DNA of 37,039 nt. Source: Candidatus Woesearchaeota archaeon. GTDB lineage: Archaea; Nanobdellota; Nanobdellia; SCGC-AAA011-G17; JAGVZF01. Numbering within the stretch: position 1 is the stretch's first letter; each line of letters begins with the position of its first letter. The notes under the pieces were generated by a model. That model searched no databases, was not told where the DNA came from, and was given only the letters and a program-made list of their open reading frames with translations. The stretch spans positions 1-37,039 of the forward strand of contig JACPNH010000026.1 in NCBI GenBank assembly GCA_016185565.1, given 5' to 3'. A program made the position numbers and the translations under genes. Of this stretch, positions 15,972 through 23,619 are shown piece after piece.

Positions 15972-17750
15972 ATGAAGCAGTTTAAACGGCCTTATAAGCT
16001 TTATAATATACTAAAAAGAAAATCGCGTGAAGAAGCGCATGATTTAGTAGTTTTTGGAGCCGGGGCTCTTGGAAATGTAATAGCGAGGTACCAATTTCTT
16101 ACTGGTAAAAGTATTGGGTTGTATAGTAGAAGAAGTTGGGCAGATGCTGTCGGAGAAAAAGGTGTTGAATTTGTAAGGGGGGGTTCTAGCGGTGAAATTT
16201 TAGAAAGAGATAGGCTAAGGCAGAGTGAAAGATTTACGTTTTATAGTGATGATACTCAAGACCAATTAAGAAATAGAGGTTTAAAACCAAATGGGCTTGT
16301 CGTTCTTGCATCAAAAACTCCAAACTTAGAAGAAATTTTACAGGCTGCCGAAGCAGTAATAGATCCAAAACGTAATCAATATATTTTGATGATCCAGAAT
16401 GGTATATGCCCCGAAGTTGGAGTTGAAGAAATTTTAAAAAGGAAATATGACGATCCAAGAAGAAAAAATAATGGGGTTAGCGATAGATTAGTTGGTGGAG
16501 TTGTCATGGCTAGAATGGCAATCAGCGACTATAAAAATCCCACTATAAATTATGGAATAGCAGAAATAACGCTTGGGTCTTGGAATAACTTTGAGTCAAA
16601 AAAAGACAGCATGATAGAAATAAATGACTCCTTATCAAGATCTCTAATAGGTGTGGCAACAGTTGGGATAGCCACCGATCAAATGTCTTACAGAAAAGTA
16701 AGAATGGAGAAAGCCGCAAAAAATGGAGCTAATTCTGTGAGTGCATTATTCAATGCCAAGGTCGGAGAGATTTTGGATAATCCTGTTCTGAATCAAACAA
16801 TGAGACATAAACTGGAAGAGGCAGTAGCTGTTGCTAGAGCCTTAGACATCCCAATAGATTCCGACGAGCTTATGAAGAGCACAAGGTTAGATTATGATAA
16901 AAAAGTAAGAAGCCATTTTGCATCGATGGCACAGGACTTGCAACTCGCTGCTAGAACTCCTGGAAGAATGTTAGTGACCGAGATAGATCATTTAGATCTG
17001 GCTTTTTACAGAATGGGTAGCCCTCATGGTGTTTCTACTCCCATGTACCTCTTTTATGGCGGTTTAATGGAAGATTTTACATGTGCTTATAATACGTTAA
17101 AAGCTGTTGACTCTAGAAACGGCAGTAATAAAGCTAAAGAATTTGCTAATGAATTTTTAAGAACAAACAGATCCTTAGCAGGTTTAGAAGGAACTTCTTC
17201 AAGAATAAGCCCAGAATCACTTGCAGATAAAGTTTATGAGAGTCTGCAAGAATTAAAGTCTATACATCTTAAAGATTGTAAAAAAGATGTTGGTTATCGA
17301 TACACTTTAGAGCCCAGAGTTGAAAAGCCGACATTACATATTTTAGTAGTAGACGATGAAAAAGATAATGCTAACATAACAGCCGAAAGAGTAAAAGAAA
17401 GGTTAAGCAAGAAAACCGAAATAACCGAAAGATATAAAGTAGAAGTTTTGACTGCTTACAGTGCTTTGCAGGCTGTTGAAGTCAGCGCCGGGAAGAATAA
17501 CATCGGTATTGTTGTTGCAGATGTCGTTATGCCAGAACAAAGAGGTTATGAGATGGCTGAAAGATTTCCTATAACAACTCAGTTTATATACTATTCAGGT
17601 CAAGCTTCATTAGATGATAAAATGAAAATCAGAAGGAGACCAGGATCTCCTGAGATATTAATGAAACCCTTTGAATATGGAATAGAAGATCTTATAGATG
17701 CTATCACATTCAGAATTGAAAAATATGAGCAGCAAACAACTATGTTTTAA
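15972..17750 (+). CDS. Ketopantoate reductase-like dehydrogenase fused to a response-regulator receiver domain
   Basis: This 592-residue fusion starts with a Rossmann domain (about 23-230) with FGAGALGN (28-35), the NAD(P) loop. The C-terminal KPR/PanE helical domain (about 235-430) shows MEKAAKNGANSVSAL (catalytic-Lys region around K247, N251/N254) and LVTEIDHLDLAF. Residues 455-580 are a full receiver domain: acidic pair D461/D462, phosphoacceptor D517 (VVADVVMPE), Ser542 and Lys565 (LMKPF). The enzyme part would reduce a keto group or aldehyde with NAD(P)H; the receiver could switch it when phosphorylated. The enzyme portion is longer than ordinary PanE (about 300 residues), so the substrate need not be ketopantoate. 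It has its own promoter downstream of luxC-like and ends one base from the converging kinase gene. Confidence 0.85.
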   Translation: MKQFKRPYKLYNILKRKSREEAHDLVVFGAGALGNVIARYQFLTGKSIGLYSRRSWADAVGEKGVEFVRGGSSGEILERDRLRQSERFTFYSDDTQDQLRNRGLKPNGLVVLASKTPNLEEILQAAEAVIDPKRNQYILMIQNGICPEVGVEEILKRKYDDPRRKNNGVSDRLVGGVVMARMAISDYKNPTINYGIAEITLGSWNNFESKKDSMIEINDSLSRSLIGVATVGIATDQMSYRKVRMEKAAKNGANSVSALFNAKVGEILDNPVLNQTMRHKLEEAVAVARALDIPIDSDELMKSTRLDYDKKVRSHFASMAQDLQLAARTPGRMLVTEIDHLDLAFYRMGSPHGVSTPMYLFYGGLMEDFTCAYNTLKAVDSRNGSNKAKEFANEFLRTNRSLAGLEGTSSRISPESLADKVYESLQELKSIHLKDCKKDVGYRYTLEPRVEKPTLHILVVDDEKDNANITAERVKERLSKKTEITERYKVEVLTAYSALQAVEVSAGKNNIGIVVADVVMPEQRGYEMAERFPITTQFIYYSGQASLDDKMKIRRRPGSPEILMKPFEYGIEDLIDAITFRIEKYEQQTTMF

Positions 17751-17751
17751 A

Positions 17752-19218
17752 TCATAATGGAATTTCTATAGTAAATTCAGTGCCTTCTCCGTATACACTT
17801 TTTACTTTTATCTCTCCTTCATGTTCTCGGATGTAATTTCTACATATACTTAACCCTAGACCTCTGCTTCCCCTACCAACTTCTTCTCTTGTAGAGAAGC
17901 TAGGCTCGAAAATTCTTTCTAGACATTCTGGTCTTATTCCGATTCCATTGTCTCCCACAGAACTATATATTACTCGATCCATTATACGTGTGGTTAGCAT
18001 AATTTCTGGATTATAGTCAGTATCACCAATAAGAGCTCTTTTTCTTTCAATGGCTTCTACACTATTCTCTATTAAATTAGTATAGATTTGATTCAGATAC
18101 CAAGGCACCATCTCTATTCTTGGCAAATTGGAATCGAGTTCAGTCCTCACAGTTATTTTTTTATCTCTGAGATCTGGACCTAGAACGTTAAGCGTTATTT
18201 CTATGCATTCATTGAGATTACCGTCGACTCTTTCTATGCTACCTTCTCTTGCATAATCCCTTAGACCCCTAGCCATCCTGTGCATTGCCCTGGCCTTGAT
18301 TACTATATTTTCAAGAAAATTTAAAAGCTTCTCAGTAGGCATTGTGCCTTCTTTTATAGATTCTTGTACGTGTTGAGCAGTTTCTATTTGACTATACACC
18401 ATGTTACTCACATCGTGTGCAACTCCTCTGGCAAATTTCCCTATCACTCTTAGGTTCTCTGTGCTAACTAATTGTGCTTGTGCTAGTCTGCGCTCTTCTT
18501 CAGAAGCTGCCACCACGATTGAAATGTAAGCTCCATAATTAATCATAAGTTGGGCTATATTAACTTTATAGTCTGATATGGCCTCGCGAGCCTGTATTTC
18601 TTTTGGCTCATCAAAATTAAAATAACCCGCAGATTCTTGCTTACCATTAAATGGAAGTATGATAGGAAATATCGCAAATCTAAACCAGTCAGAAAAGCCC
18701 ATTGCTTTTTCTCCATACTCCTGAGTTCTAGCAATATATTCATTATATTGCAACTTGCTCCAATCATAATAATTTTGCTTTACAACACCTTTTGACTCTA
18801 ATTCTCTGATAAAATCTTCATTATCATAACATTGAACCGCCGATTTAGTTCTTAAGGCGTATAAATAAGGTCGTATATCTGTTAGATCCATATTTTTTTG
18901 TTTTTCTCTCATCTTGCTATTTTTAATTTCATTCTCTGCATCCGCATCCGATAATCCAACATGAGTAACAAAATCCAAGAATAATTTTTCTTCTTTATAT
19001 GATGATGCCGGCTTTACTCTTTTATGTTCGTCCCTCACTAAGACTATCTCTCCTCTCCCAAAACCCAAAAAATCTGCAGTTTGTTTTAATATCTCATTTA
19101 ATGATTTATCTAAAGAAAATTCATCAAGGTTAATTGCAGTAGTTCCTACCAATAATCTTGGTGTTAGTTCTATTATTGATTTATAGTCTTTTACTAGCTG
19201 TTCAAGATCATTTTCCAT
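17752..19218 (-). CDS. Soluble sensor histidine kinase
   Basis: The 488-residue protein has no membrane segment. Residues about 30-235 form a GAF-like sensory region. The dimerisation helix carries phospho-accepting His268 in GVAHDVSN. The ATPase domain has the N box (NLIENSVEAI, N381/N385), DNGIGI (Asp423), FEPSFST and GRGSRGLGLSI, all intact. It should autophosphorylate and pass phosphate to an Asp receiver; the only receiver in the window is on the dehydrogenase encoded tail to tail with it, one base away. Signal input must be cytoplasmic, so a metabolite or a V4R/FIST partner is plausible. It has a leaderless promoter with a palindrome just upstream. Confidence 0.9.
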   Translation of the reverse strand: MENDLEQLVKDYKSIIELTPRLLVGTTAINLDEFSLDKSLNEILKQTADFLGFGRGEIVLVRDEHKRVKPASSYKEEKLFLDFVTHVGLSDADAENEIKNSKMREKQKNMDLTDIRPYLYALRTKSAVQCYDNEDFIRELESKGVVKQNYYDWSKLQYNEYIARTQEYGEKAMGFSDWFRFAIFPIILPFNGKQESAGYFNFDEPKEIQAREAISDYKVNIAQLMINYGAYISIVVAASEEERRLAQAQLVSTENLRVIGKFARGVAHDVSNMVYSQIETAQHVQESIKEGTMPTEKLLNFLENIVIKARAMHRMARGLRDYAREGSIERVDGNLNECIEITLNVLGPDLRDKKITVRTELDSNLPRIEMVPWYLNQIYTNLIENSVEAIERKRALIGDTDYNPEIMLTTRIMDRVIYSSVGDNGIGIRPECLERIFEPSFSTREEVGRGSRGLGLSICRNYIREHEGEIKVKSVYGEGTEFTIEIPL

Positions 19219-19240
19219 AAAAATAAATGATAAATTAGAT

Positions 19241-19270
19241 TATTTAAATATTACTATTATAAAATAGTAA
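19241..19270 (-). promoter_or_regulatory. Kinase promoter: TATA box plus perfect 8-bp inverted repeat
   Basis: The TATA element tatttaaata (19241-19250) is 23-32 bp upstream of the kinase ATG, giving a leaderless transcript. Directly upstream, ttactatt (19251-19258) and aatagtaa (19263-19270) form a perfect inverted repeat with a 4-bp spacer. It overlaps the BRE position, where a bound regulator would control TFB binding. Confidence 0.5.
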
Positions 19271-19315
19271 ATTTATAATGAGAATACGAGATTTTACACT
19301 TTATTTACATATTCG

Positions 19316-19390
19316 CTAAATATCAGCCGACATTCTCGTAGACTTTGCTTTCTTCATCTTTTTTGTTTTGACTTTTCTTCTTTTTGCCAT
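19316..19390 (-). CDS. 24-residue Lys/Arg-rich micro-protein, candidate precursor or regulatory peptide
   Basis: The ORF starts MAKRRKVKTKKMKKAKS and ends TRMSADI. A strong ribosome-binding site (ggaggg, 19401-19406) sits 10 bp before the ATG, and a TATA box (ctttaaatac, 19441-19450) sits upstream at the right distance, so this is very likely expressed. It lies between a PqqD-like/M50 metalloprotease gene (upstream, same strand) and the histidine kinase gene. A basic leader and a short non-basic tail would fit a ribosomally made peptide that the protease trims, but no Cys or other classic modification site is present. It does not match the Arg-rich L41e pattern. Function is inferred from context only. 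Confidence 0.55.
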   Translation of the reverse strand: MAKRRKVKTKKMKKAKSTRMSADI

Positions 19391-19400
19391 TAATTATCAA

Positions 19401-19450
19401 CCCTCCTTTTTTGTTGATTTTTAATGTAGAACATGTTTTAGTATTTAAAG
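19401..19450 (-). promoter_or_regulatory. Promoter and Shine-Dalgarno site of the micro-gene
   Basis: Minus-strand TATA ctttaaatac (19441-19450) sits four bases after the end of the metalloprotease gene, followed by a leader of about 25-30 nt with ggaggg (19401-19406). Most genes in this stretch are leaderless, so this well-formed leader stands out. Confidence 0.5.
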
Positions 19451-19454
19451 TTAT

Positions 19455-20873
19455 TTATTCGGGCGTGTATAATTCTTCTCTTGCTAGTCTATCTAATCTT
19501 CTTACTAAATAAGTTAAAAATAATCCAAATAATACTGCAAGAATCGAAATCATTAAATAAAATGTTGAAAATTTATTTAAGAAAATAAATGTTGTTAATA
19601 TTAATGCAAAAACAATCAAGTAACTAGAGCTTATTAAAGAAAATAAAGCCAAATAATAAAGCCTGGGTCTTAAATACAATCTGTGATGCCTTATTAATCC
19701 ATACACCAACAAAGCAAAATGTATCAAGAAGAACACTACAAATATCATTGCATCATAAAATATAGCATAATTTTCCCCCGTAATGCCTTCATAAATATTG
19801 TTTAATGCCTGGAGTATTAAATCTAAAGTTATAGGGAGATAATAAAAGAAAAAATTAAACAACAAAACTATAAATCCAACTAAAAATAATATCGTATAAA
19901 AATGAACTATATTTTTTTCCCTGTTATCTTCAAAATGTGTGCTATGATGGTTCTTATTAAATAATTTAAAAAATTCATTTTTAATAAACAGATCAGTCTT
20001 TTCATTTAAATTATATACTTTAACTAAATTTTCAAATGCATAATAAACATCTGTTCTCAAGAAAAATAAGAACTGCCAAAGTATTCCTAAAAATTCGCTT
20101 AATGTAACAAACCTTAATAGCTTGTAAAAAAAGCTTGAAATATGTATAAAATTTGAATCACTCAAAAACATAAGTATTATAGCTAAAGAAAAAATTGTAA
20201 TATCTGCAAAAATTCCAGCCAAGATAATTCTAAATCTTTTTTCCCTTTTTAATGCATAAATATTTGTTATATCTGAAGTTGCAACTAAATAAAATAATCT
20301 ATTACTAATACCAAATTCGGCAGGCAGCTTGTATGATTTCGCTGCTAGAAAATGCATTAACTCATGAAATCCAACTAAAATCCAAGAAACTATAAAAACT
20401 ACTGGCACTAAAATTAAAAATCTGGCAGATAAGAAATAATGATTTATTCTAGGGAAATAGCTTGTGTTAAAAACTAATATCAAGAATGCCATTAAAAATA
20501 TTAATGAATATATAAAATACATTTTCCTAAAAAAAATCCATTTTACATATTTGGGGTCAATAAATTTCAGAATGGGTTTTATTTTTTTTATTTTTTCTTT
20601 TAATATCTTTTTATCTATTTTTTCTACATAACCCTGCATCATTAAGTAATTAATAAACCTGTCAACATTAAACAAGCCATATTTTTTCTTAATTATGTTT
20701 TTAACCTCTCCAATTTTATACTCCTTCTCTAACAGTCTTATTATTTCATACCCAACTTCTGAAGTAGAAATATAGATTTCAGTATTTTTTCTTCCACATA
20801 TATAGTAGTTGTCCTCCTTTCTTTTCACTAGGCTGTAAAGTTTAATCTTGCTATTATTACTAAAAAGATACAT
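19455..20873 (-). CDS. PqqD-like domain plus M50-type membrane zinc metalloprotease (peptide-processing type)
   Basis: Residues about 12-90 resemble a PqqD/RiPP-recognition domain (winged-helix, ending INYLMMQGYVEKI). The rest is a polytopic membrane protein with the zinc motif HELMH (170-174) inside a membrane segment and a later RTDVYYAF (273-280), the position of the third zinc ligand (Asp275), as in YydH-like peptide zinc metalloproteases of the site-2 protease class. About nine or ten membrane segments are visible. PqqD-like domains bind leader peptides, so this enzyme probably processes or exports a ribosomal peptide; the micro-gene downstream on the same strand is the natural candidate. 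No radical-SAM enzyme is nearby. Confidence 0.8.
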   Translation of the reverse strand: MYLFSNNSKIKLYSLVKRKEDNYYICGRKNTEIYISTSEVGYEIIRLLEKEYKIGEVKNIIKKKYGLFNVDRFINYLMMQGYVEKIDKKILKEKIKKIKPILKFIDPKYVKWIFFRKMYFIYSLIFLMAFLILVFNTSYFPRINHYFLSARFLILVPVVFIVSWILVGFHELMHFLAAKSYKLPAEFGISNRLFYLVATSDITNIYALKREKRFRIILAGIFADITIFSLAIILMFLSDSNFIHISSFFYKLLRFVTLSEFLGILWQFLFFLRTDVYYAFENLVKVYNLNEKTDLFIKNEFFKLFNKNHHSTHFEDNREKNIVHFYTILFLVGFIVLLFNFFFYYLPITLDLILQALNNIYEGITGENYAIFYDAMIFVVFFLIHFALLVYGLIRHHRLYLRPRLYYLALFSLISSSYLIVFALILTTFIFLNKFSTFYLMISILAVLFGLFLTYLVRRLDRLAREELYTPE

Positions 20874-20895
20874 GATAATTTTTTGATTACTTTCA

Positions 20896-20904
20896 TATAT
20901 TAAA
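20896..20904 (-). promoter_or_regulatory. TATA box of the metalloprotease gene
   Basis: Minus-strand tttaatata lies 23-31 bp upstream of the ATG at 20873, predicting a leaderless mRNA. It shares the short intergenic region with the divergent gene at 20977. Confidence 0.4.
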
Positions 20905-20944
20905 ATTAAGTATAACTTTAAGATAGTGAAATTCCACTAGAAAT

Positions 20945-20955
20945 GTTTAAATATA
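20945..20955 (+). promoter_or_regulatory. TATA box of the gene at 20977
   Basis: The element gtttaaatata ends 21 bp before the ATG, implying a leaderless transcript divergent from the metalloprotease gene. Confidence 0.5.
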
Positions 20956-20976
20956 GTATTAAATTAATTTCTTTAA

Positions 20977-21435
20977 ATGAAAACAAAGCATATTTTTGTA
21001 CCGGCCTTAGATGTTTCTGAACTTCTTCCATTCACAAAAAGAAAAACAAAAAAGCTCTCTGAAAGTTTAAAAGAGCAAGAAAGAGCCAGAAAAGAACTTG
21101 AAAAATTTGTTGACAAACTTGAAAAAAATTACAAGGAAAAAATCTGGTATATGGGGATGGATGTTATTACCGGCAAGACCTACGAACGTTTTATATTTGA
21201 TAAGGGTGGTTTTTTTGAAATCATGATAGAAGCTCCGCTAGCAATGAATGCTCATTTTGTTCACGAAAGGCAAGCAAAAAAATTCAATGAAGCTCTGAAA
21301 AAAACATTAAAGCAGATAATGCCAAAAACAAGTGTAAGTGATTTATTTATTAACTCTATAGAAGTTGGGAGTGAAGAAGAAGAAAGCCTTACTTACAAAA
21401 CTTGGGCCAACATAAAGGAAATAAGAAACAGATGA
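20977..21435 (+). CDS. Conserved-looking soluble protein, function unknown
   Basis: The 152-residue protein has a helical, charged region (about 25-60, coiled-coil-like, SLKEQERARKELEKFVDKL). An alpha/beta part follows with WYMGMDVITGKTYERFIFDKG and a predicted amphipathic helix (VHERQAKKFNEALKKTLKQI). There is no signal, membrane segment or Cys, and I do not recognise a family. It has its own TATA box and is followed by a membrane-protein gene with a separate promoter, so it is probably monocistronic. Confidence 0.7.
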   Translation: MKTKHIFVPALDVSELLPFTKRKTKKLSESLKEQERARKELEKFVDKLEKNYKEKIWYMGMDVITGKTYERFIFDKGGFFEIMIEAPLAMNAHFVHERQAKKFNEALKKTLKQIMPKTSVSDLFINSIEVGSEEEESLTYKTWANIKEIRNR

Positions 21436-21451
21436 AAATAATAAACAACAA

Positions 21452-21493
21452 CATTTAAATAAAAGTTCTATTTTTATTATGTTAAAAGAGGTG
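21452..21493 (+). promoter_or_regulatory. Promoter and Shine-Dalgarno site of the membrane-protein/wHTH operon
   Basis: A TATA box catttaaataaa (21452-21463) is followed by a leader with agaggtg (21487-21493), 5 bp before the ATG at 21499. The leader contrasts with the leaderless neighbours. Confidence 0.5.
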
Positions 21494-21498
21494 TTTTA

Positions 21499-21957
21499 AT
21501 GAAGTTAAAAAAGAAACCAACTGTTGTAGGCTCTTTTTTAGGGGTATTAGCCGGCTTACTATACACGATTTATTCTTACTCTAATAACTACACTTCAAAT
21601 TCTAATCTAATCATTTTTCTCATTGCAAACATACTTTATTTCAGCTTGCTTGGATTTATTCTTGCAACAATATTCAACCTTGCTACTAATCCAAAAAAAG
21701 CAGAAAAAATACATGTTACAGCCTTACTAGGATTTATTGCTTTTTTAATAATAATCTCGCTGACCTCAATAAAAAGTTCAGGCTTGGTATGCAGAAACTT
21801 AAATGCTGTTTTCAATTGCAATTTTAACCAGTTCCTAAGCTTCATGATATTAGAAGGGCCATTTCCATTGCATTTGTTGCAAATATTCTTGATACTACTA
21901 GGCATTTTAATAGGATTGCTTTTGCAAAATAAAGACTTAATAAGGTTTAAAAAATGA
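21499..21957 (+). CDS. Four-helix membrane protein, function unknown
   Basis: The 152-residue protein has about four hydrophobic segments (around 9-29, 38-60, 72-91 and 122-143) separated by short loops, one containing two Cys (VCRNLNAVFNCNF). Its stop overlaps the start of a winged-helix regulator gene (ATGA), a pairing typical of one-component systems in which a small membrane protein and a regulator are made together. I do not recognise the family. Confidence 0.75.
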   Translation: MKLKKKPTVVGSFLGVLAGLLYTIYSYSNNYTSNSNLIIFLIANILYFSLLGFILATIFNLATNPKKAEKIHVTALLGFIAFLIIISLTSIKSSGLVCRNLNAVFNCNFNQFLSFMILEGPFPLHLLQIFLILLGILIGLLLQNKDLIRFKK

Positions 21958-22213
21958 AAGTTGCGGGAAAAGAACTAAGAAAGCAGGTATTCGAAGCGAT
22001 TCAAAAAAATTGGCCCATCCATATTTCAGGAGTTTGCCGGGAGCTCAACATTAAAGAAAATGTCTCAAACATATCAAAACTGCGCTACCATATCCAAATT
22101 CTTAAAAAAATAACTTAATTCATACCAAGAAGATAGACAGGGCTTTGGTATCTTGGCCTGTTGAAATGGAAAAAATCAGAGTGATGCACGAATTCTTAAA
22201 AGACATCCACTAA
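21954..22213 (+). pseudogene. Winged-helix (ArsR-like) regulator broken by a one-base frameshift in an A7 run
   Basis: The first frame (21954-22118) encodes 54 residues of helix-turn-helix type (VFEAIQKNWPIHISGVCREL, then LRYHIQILKK) and stops right after a run of seven A (22104-22110). Adding one A restores the frame through NNLIHTKKIDRALVSWPVEM to the stop at 22211-22213, giving an 86-residue protein of normal wing and C-terminal-helix shape. The start overlaps the upstream membrane-protein stop by 4 bp. It may be a true pseudogene, a sequencing error, or a site of slippage that yields two products. Confidence 0.65.
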
Positions 22214-22244
22214 AACTAAAAGAATAAAAGGAATAAAAGAAACA

Positions 22245-22285
22245 TTTTTATATAACTAGCTATTAAATTTCATGTAAGAGGTGAT
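22245..22285 (+). promoter_or_regulatory. Promoter and Shine-Dalgarno site deciding a TTG start
   Basis: A TATA box tttttatata (22245-22254) is followed by gaggtgat (22278-22285), three bases before the TTG at 22289. This strong ribosome-binding site supports the unusual start codon. Confidence 0.55.
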
Positions 22286-22288
22286 ATT

Positions 22289-23470
22289 TTGAAACTTAAT
22301 AAAATTACGATCTTACTTGCCTTTTTATTATTAGCAAATTTTGTTAGTGTAGTCAATGCAGTACAAATTAATACTGACAAAACCAACCTTGACTTTAATA
22401 ATGTAAGGCGCGATGGTTATGCCTCTAATACATTAACCATTACAACCAATAGCGATGAAGATATAGGGCTCAATTACATAATAACCGGCGATCTTAAAAA
22501 TTTTATTTCAATTTCTGCAGAAAAGGAATTTTTTGTTAACCAGGCCTCTCCTTTAAATTTGCTAATCGAAGTAAAGCCGGATAAAAGCATAGCTAATGGA
22601 ATCCATACAGGAAACATTATTTTTACTTTTCAGTCGCAAGTCCAAACTCAAATAAGCTCGCAGCCTAATTCCTTTATTATATCTTACAATGTTGAAATCA
22701 CTGACAAAATTATAAAACAGGCCATAGTAAAAAGCATTGACATCTCAGATATTAATTATGGAAGCCCTTTAAACGCTATTGTGGAAGTAGAAAATAAAGG
22801 CAATATACCTGTACAACCAATCCTAGAATTAAGTTTCAAAGACAATCAAGATGCCTTAAAAAAATATAGTCTCTCAACTAACGAAAAAATTCTTCCAGGC
22901 CAGGATAAAACAATAAACTACCAAAAAACCATAAGTGAACTAAATCTTGGAATTTATGAACTTGAAAGTAAAATAATAATTGACAACAACATAATATCTC
23001 AGCAAAGTCAGAATTTTTATGTGCTTAACATCAATGAGCCAGCAAGGAGAATATTGCTTAAAGGAGTAGAAAATGCCAATAAGATTCATGTAACTGATAA
23101 TATAGAAATAAAAGCCTTTATTTCCAATAATGGCCAAGATTCATTGATTAAATTTAAAGCTAAGGTCTCGCTTGGAGACGAGTTTATTACAAACCTTGAA
23201 GGCCCTGAAATCATAGCCTCGTCAAACAAAGAAACAATCTCAAGTTTAAATTTCAAGCCAATTAAAACTGGCATTTACACAATAAAAGGCTACATAGAAT
23301 ACGGCTCAAGAAAAACTGAAGAAATTGAAACAGTATTTGAAGCAGTTCCAGAAACACAAAATTTAAAAGAGGTACCTCTCTCAAGTAAGCCACTATTAGC
23401 TATAATAATAATGCTAATTTCAATATTCACGATAGTAAAAATAAACAAAAATAGGCAAAAAAAGAGGTGA
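22289..23470 (+). CDS. Secreted, C-terminally membrane-anchored beta-sandwich protein
   Basis: The 393-residue protein starts at TTG, supported by the strong site gaggtgat. Residues 1-24 are a Sec signal peptide (LLAFLLLANFVSVVNA). The mature part is rich in strands and looks like three or four Ig-like/CARDB-type sandwich domains (for example LNAIVEVENKGNIPVQPILEL, which is typical of such domains). Residues about 367-385 are a membrane anchor followed by a basic tail (KINKNRQKKR). The protein faces outward and is probably an adhesin, S-layer-associated or sensor ectodomain. It leads an operon with a 48-residue membrane peptide, a rhomboid protease and KaiC-like ATPases. Confidence 0.8.
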   Translation: MKLNKITILLAFLLLANFVSVVNAVQINTDKTNLDFNNVRRDGYASNTLTITTNSDEDIGLNYIITGDLKNFISISAEKEFFVNQASPLNLLIEVKPDKSIANGIHTGNIIFTFQSQVQTQISSQPNSFIISYNVEITDKIIKQAIVKSIDISDINYGSPLNAIVEVENKGNIPVQPILELSFKDNQDALKKYSLSTNEKILPGQDKTINYQKTISELNLGIYELESKIIIDNNIISQQSQNFYVLNINEPARRILLKGVENANKIHVTDNIEIKAFISNNGQDSLIKFKAKVSLGDEFITNLEGPEIIASSNKETISSLNFKPIKTGIYTIKGYIEYGSRKTEEIETVFEAVPETQNLKEVPLSSKPLLAIIIMLISIFTIVKINKNRQKKR

Positions 23471-23472
23471 AG

Positions 23473-23619
23473 ATGGCTACCGACTATTTTCAGGGTGTTG
23501 CTATAGCTACTTCTATAATTGCTTTAATCATTTTAATTTACATCAAAATTTTACGTAAAAAAATGAAAAAATTCATACTTAGAAGTGAAAGAATTGCTAA
23601 ATACTTTGAGCGTGATTAA
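23473..23619 (+). CDS. 48-residue single-span membrane protein
   Basis: This short gene has a ribosome-binding site gaggtga (23464-23470) just before its ATG, 2 bp after the preceding stop codon. It ends directly before the rhomboid start (taa then atg at 23620). It has one hydrophobic segment (about 8-25, VAIATSIIALIILIYIKI) and a basic C-terminal helix. Tight packing between two membrane-protein genes supports it as real. It could be a subunit or substrate of the rhomboid protease. Confidence 0.7.
   Translation: MATDYFQGVAIATSIIALIILIYIKILRKKMKKFILRSERIAKYFERD

Noticed and set aside
19316-19390. Ribosomal protein L41e as identity for the 24-residue micro-gene
   Set aside because: L41e is almost entirely Arg/Lys with long Arg runs; this peptide has few Arg and ends in a non-basic tail (TRMSADI).
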